From the NCBI GenBank assembly GCA_964035545.1, contig OZ037767.1:17200781-17264780 (forward strand): a stretch of DNA of 64,000 bases, read 5' to 3'. Source of the stretch: Bugula neritina (lineage: Eukaryota > Bryozoa > Gymnolaemata > Cheilostomatida > Bugulidae). Both the position numbers and the translations under genes were made by a program. The notes under the pieces were generated by a model. The model saw only the letters and a list, made by a program, of their open reading frames with translations. It ran no database searches and had not been told where the DNA came from. Below are positions 59,678 to 64,000 of the stretch, piece by piece. Every line of letters starts with the position of its first letter. Position 1 is the stretch's first letter.

Positions 59678-60947
59678 ATGGACTTAAGGAGTATACTAGC
59701 TCTTAGTGTTTTGATATTAACAGCATCAGCTTGGCCAAGTGGAGCACCTGCTGAGGCTTGTAGAACAAGAACTCCTAACCACGGAGTTTTTGCTCAGAAC
59801 TCTACGTGTCCTTTTGATTTCGGAGGTCTTGGATGGATTCCGGGACAATTTACTTACAGTAAGTTGATGCAACTTTTCATGAACAAGAGTTTTATAACAG
59901 AATAATATGTTATCATAAAAAAAATTTGTCCTCAAGTCTAGATCACCAAATGTCTCGTTAACATTAATGTATTATCCTAATATAAAACTTGTTTTGTTCC
60001 AAGTAGCATTAGCAAATATAGTGAATGTATAATAATAATTGGAATATAAGTAAAGACATGGTGAAATGCTAAATTCTAATAAGTTGTCAAATAAAAGTTA
60101 AAAAAGATAAATTATAATATGTCAAACAGAACGTGTTCGAAACGTGATCAATTTGATTGCAGTGGGAATATTCCCTGCAGAAGTTGGGTCTCCTTTACGA
60201 TTTAAAGGATTTCTTGCTAGTGTGTACAAAGATGGCAAACCAATCGGAGAAATGAGACCAGCCAATTCCCTTATAAATAAACCAAACACAGCCAGTGTTA
60301 AGACAACCTGCAATGGAAAATCTTCTCTCACTCATGCCAACAACCAGGACAAAGAAGAGATTATATTTCAATGGAAAGCTCCAGCTACTTTGCAACCAAC
60401 CGATGTAGTAGAGTTGAGGTGAGTTTAGCAATCTTTCATAACTTTAGGAATCTAGAGAATTGTACGCCAAATGAAACTGCTGATTTTATAGAACATAGTG
60501 ACTAGGGCCTAAATCTGTTGGTTTTATTTTCCTTTTGATGTAGAATATATAACAATAGACCTATAATCAATAAACCTAAGTAATTCCTATATAAGATAAA
60601 ATAGTTTATTAATTTAGATTCAGCTGTGATAAACTGTTCATATTTAGACCACTTTAACCAAATACCTCTCCATTACTCTCCGTGGCAATTAGACTTCTAA
60701 AATGCCGCTACGCAGCTAAAATTGTCTTTAATGAATTGCATAGATATTATTTTCAACATTACTAAAAACTAATTATTCAAATGAGTTTCTGCCCAAATTA
60801 TGTTAGTAAACGATTGATTTGCTAATTCAAACTGTTCCAAGCTATAACTGCGGCTTTTGTAGACTGACCGTTGTGCTCAACAGAGAAACATTCTGGGTCA
60901 ACTGCCAAGTAGCAACTTTGAAGAGTCTACAAGCTGATCCGCTGTAA
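59678..60947 (+). CDS. Secreted reeler-domain protein
   Basis: Exons: 59678-59858 (ATG), 60130-60418 and 60863-60947 (TAA), phases matching, 184 residues. An N-terminal signal peptide (RSILALSVLILTASAWP) is followed by a single reeler domain. Its landmarks are SGAPAEACRTRTPNHGVFAQ, the strand GSPLRFKGFLASVY, a KTTCNG...LTHAN block, IIFQWKAPATLQPTDVVELR and the closing RLTVVLNRETFWVNCQ. Cysteines at the conserved start (EAC), middle (TTC) and end (NCQ) fit the family disulfides. Stand-alone secreted reeler proteins are known in invertebrates, where several are linked to immune responses; a defence role here is inference only. A TATATAAT stretch about 130 bp upstream could be a core promoter. 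The upstream exon at 59042 might belong to the same transcript. Confidence 0.87.
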
Positions 60948-62731
60948 AGCATTGAGTCAACTTTTTCACCATCAACATTTTCATCTATCTTAACCTTCCT
61001 TTCAGCTTGATGTGAACACCAGGTCATTGCTAGCTTCTCAACTATAAATCTAGATGTGCTGGACTTTTACCTACCGCGCATATACCCACTACACAACCGC
61101 CAACTACAAAACTACCCACCAACTACAAAACTACCCACCAACTACTAAACCACTTATTATTTGCCTACCATTTACCCACCAACTACTAGAATACCTACCA
61201 ACTACTAGACTACCTACCATGGTGCGACTTAATAACTTTTATAAAATTATATTGCGAATAAAAAGTTATAAATATATAAATTATTTTTATATTCTCTAAT
61301 ATTTACATTATTCTAATACTCTTTAAGGCTTATATATCAATGTATCTAATTTGTTATTCTAGAAGTTTGAAGATATGAATAAATATTTGAGTAACATTTA
61401 TCTAGTCTAATAAACTGTTTAGTGTCATATTCTGAGACTTGGTCTCAGGGAGATCATGGCGCTGAGACACTCTGTAGTGGACACATGGTCTATTTATTGA
61501 CTAGGAAAGGCAGGTGGTTGACAGGAGCTTTAAGTTATCTCTCCTGTATATATTATATGACATTTGTTTCAACTTTATGCAGCTCTACTGACAGCCAACT
61601 GTGAAACTCATATGAACCTCAGAGCTTATATATGACAGAAAAATGCGTTAATACTTTGTGTGTGAAATCTCTTTGGGCTACAGATTGGAAGATAAATACA
61701 AGTACAGTTGAGTAACAGATTAGTTTATATTTAAAGTATTTCAAGCAAAGTGAGAAAACAAGATACTCAAATTATAATAATGAAACAAAGTAAATGTAGT
61801 AATATAAATATATATGATAAATGAAGAATATAAACACATATGATAAAGGAGTAATATAAACATATAATATGATGAATGGGTAATTATATAAAAATATATC
61901 ATAAAGGAGTAATATGGATATATATGATGAATGAACAACATAAACGTATATGATAAAGGAGTAATATAAACATATATGATAAATGAGTAATATAAACATA
62001 TATGATAAAGGAGTAATATGAATATATATGATAAAGGAGGAATATAAACATATATGATAAATGAGTAATATAAACATATATGATAAAGGAGTAATATGAA
62101 TATATATGATAAAGAAGGAATATAAACATATATGATAAATGAACAACATAAACGTATATGGTAAAAGAGTAATATAAACATATATGATAAATATAGTAAT
62201 ATAAACAGATATGATGAATGAGTAATATAATTATATAAACATATATGATAAAGGAGTAATATGGATATATATGATAAATGAGTAATATAAACACATATGA
62301 TAAATGAGTAATATAAACACATATGATAAATGAGTAATATAAACATATATGATAAAGGAGTAATATAAACATATATGATAAAGAAGTAATATAAACACAC
62401 TTGAAATAAACTTTGCTTTAAATTTTGTGTTGTCAAAAACAGTAAAAAGAATAGATAGCAACAAACATCTGAAAGGATGCCCCAGCTGTCAATATCATGT
62501 GATCATACAGTAAAACATGCTGAAATAAATTGAATAATATAAATACTTCATTTCATAACTGGAATACAGACATTAGGATGCAGCAATTTTGTTCATGTAA
62601 ATTCTGCAAACATTTACTTCTGGATTCATAAATGTCGTAAGGAAACGGTTTCGTTATAAATTAGATATTTTGATGAGTTTTGAACAAATAAAGATAGTCT
62701 GCGTATACGTCAATAGTTCACAATTCTCCCA
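60948..62731. other. Intergenic between the reeler gene and the minus-strand gene
   Basis: Contains a short CCAACTACTAAAC-type repeat (61075-61220), the large AT-rich array at 61790-62400 and otherwise unique AT-rich DNA. No exon supported. Confidence 0.55.
61790..62400. repeat. 26-bp AT-rich minisatellite
   Basis: About 23 copies of ATAAACATATATGATAAATG + AGTAAT, with AAAGGAG/AATGAG and GGATAT variants. Minus-strand frames rich in YHICLYYSFIIYVYIT are artefacts. Confidence 0.95.
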
Positions 62732-63936
62732 TTACTTCTTCATTCCAAATATGGTAAGTCTTCCAGCTTTGGCTGCTTCTTTAACTTTAGACCAATCAGT
62801 GAGCTCTTCACACTGAGATCCAAGTGCAGACAACCCTCCTTTCTTTGAACTGTCCATCCAGTTTCCAACAACCTGTATAAAGTGTCAACAAGGTGTCAAT
62901 ATAACACCATAGTGTCTGCATCGTACAAGAGAAAGAAAATACAACAATTACGGTGTGAAAAAACGTTTACTAGAATAAAGATACTCAGATATAAACTCAC
63001 ACACATAATCTACATGATAAACTGATAGCCATGTATAACAAAGGGAACACAACTCTTAACACAATACATAAAATGGAGTACAAGACGCAACCTCATCTAA
63101 CTTGTCTTTATCCAGTACACTCAGATAGTAGATGTATCTGAATCTATCAATAGTTTTACGACATTTTCCTGTTGGTTTAAGAGCATCATGTATAGACTTG
63201 GCTCTCTTACTAGTAAGTTGTTTATGTACATATTCCATCAACTGTATAGCCTGTTCTGGTGTTTGTACTGCAAGGAACACAGGGTGAAATACAAATATTA
63301 ACAATGCAATATATGCTGGTGGCAATTGGTATTTGTGTAGCAGCATAGAAAATCATGTCTCAATATATAAAAAGAAATTCAGACAATACAATTACTGTTG
63401 ATGACGGAATGTGTGGGTAGACTGTAATACACTATTGAGAGGTGTCTCACCATATTGGAAACTAGTTGCTACATTAGAAGTGGAGGGTGTATTGTTAAGA
63501 GCCGGAGTATCACAGATTCTCTCTGAAATCATAGCAGAATAAGAGTTTGACACTGGAATCACAGAACTTTGTATGATTTTGCTCCAGCTGTTTTAGTTTG
63601 TCAACAGTTAGACATTTTACATTTTTAGTTCTGGTAACATAACACAGCATGTCATGTGCTAGTTAGAATATGAACTACATGGAAATATGTTCCTGTAATA
63701 ACAATTATATATTGAATCCTAACTAACTATAGGCGTACTGACATAGCTGTGTATGAATCCCATCACTAAATCCCTGAATATCTTTACATGTATATATAAT
63801 ATTATTCCAGAAGTTGTGTAATTACTAACTCATTACTTTAACCAACCTGTTACTAGAGTTCTTTGATCTCCAACAACTACAGAGAATGGAATATCCACTT
63901 CACCAAGCATGATTGAGTCAGTGTACTCAGAAAGTT
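62732..63936 (-). CDS. Unrecognised protein, C-terminal four exons (gene continues past window end)
   Basis: Minus-strand exons from 5' to 3': 63936-63847, 63522-63451, 63267-63092 and 62872-62732 (TAA). Phases agree at every junction; about 159 residues are visible. The pieces read LSEYTDSIMLGEVDIPFSVV, a Thr/Ser/Asn-rich linker (RICDTPALNNTPSTSNVATS), then a predicted helical, charged module (TPEQAIQLMEYVHKQLTSKR, DRFRYIYYLSVLDKDKLDE, NWMDSSKKGGLSALGSQCEE) and the end AGRLTIFGMKK. The donor after 63092 (gttgcg) is weak but gives an in-frame junction. I recognise no domain. Transcript evidence or a profile search would be needed to name it. Confidence 0.68.
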
Positions 63937-64000
63937 CTAGAATAATAATCACAATGAGTTTATAACTGAGAGAGAGATGATGTATAATATAATAGCATAT

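Noticed and set aside
61741-62464. Minus-strand frames rich in Tyr/Ile, up to 231 codons
   Set aside because: A 26-bp AT-rich minisatellite read in translation.

Overview
The window is nuclear DNA from an animal, most likely an invertebrate bilaterian. Every gene found is split by introns with consensus GT..AG borders, several products are metazoan-specific (a DEG/ENaC channel, an UNC5-type receptor with ZU5, UPA and death domains, a secreted reeler-domain protein), and the DNA is AT-rich and full of minisatellites and tRNA-derived SINEs. A lophotrochozoan (mollusc, annelid or brachiopod-like) would fit, but nothing here fixes the phylum. No bacterial, phage, CRISPR or operon-like feature was seen.

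Layout: 1-2700 (+) 3' part of a DEG/ENaC channel, with two tandemly duplicated, phase-exclusive versions of one ectodomain exon. 2701-7258 intergenic, AT-rich, with a SINE in a perfect 18-bp target duplication. 7259-12604 (+) CIAO3/NARFL, complete in eight exons (476 codons), with a 2.1-kb array of about 80 copies of a 27-bp unit in one intron. 14818-34124 (+) a very large ankyrin-repeat locus of about 29 coding exons, ending in a CAAX-type prenylation motif (CTVL). It can be read as one 1,518-residue protein, because all phases join, or as two adjacent ankyrin genes. 34465-36962 (-) D-aminoacyl-tRNA deacylase DTD1, six exons, tail-to-tail with the ankyrin locus. 37623-40572 (+) ERH, three exons, head-to-head with DTD1; its first coding exon contributes only the ATG. 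40573-48576 a long, mostly repetitive, gene-poor stretch. 48577-56035 (+) UNC5/UNC5CL-like receptor with transmembrane, ZU5, UPA and death domains but no recognised ectodomain. 56036-59677 repeats, a possible small secreted peptide and an orphan exon. 59678-60947 (+) complete small secreted reeler-domain protein. 62732-63936 (-) four 3' exons of an unrecognised gene running off the right edge.

The genes do not form a pathway. CIAO3 serves cytosolic iron-sulfur assembly, DTD1 tRNA proofreading and ERH RNA metabolism, and the rest act at membranes or outside the cell. The most unusual theme is structural: nearly every long intron carries a minisatellite, often starting or ending at a splice site, and in at least five introns the repeat unit itself contains the donor or acceptor. 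The authentic exon border is then followed or preceded by a ladder of near-identical candidate splice sites. Long open frames inside these arrays (up to several hundred codons) are artefacts of stop-free repeat units and are not annotated as genes.
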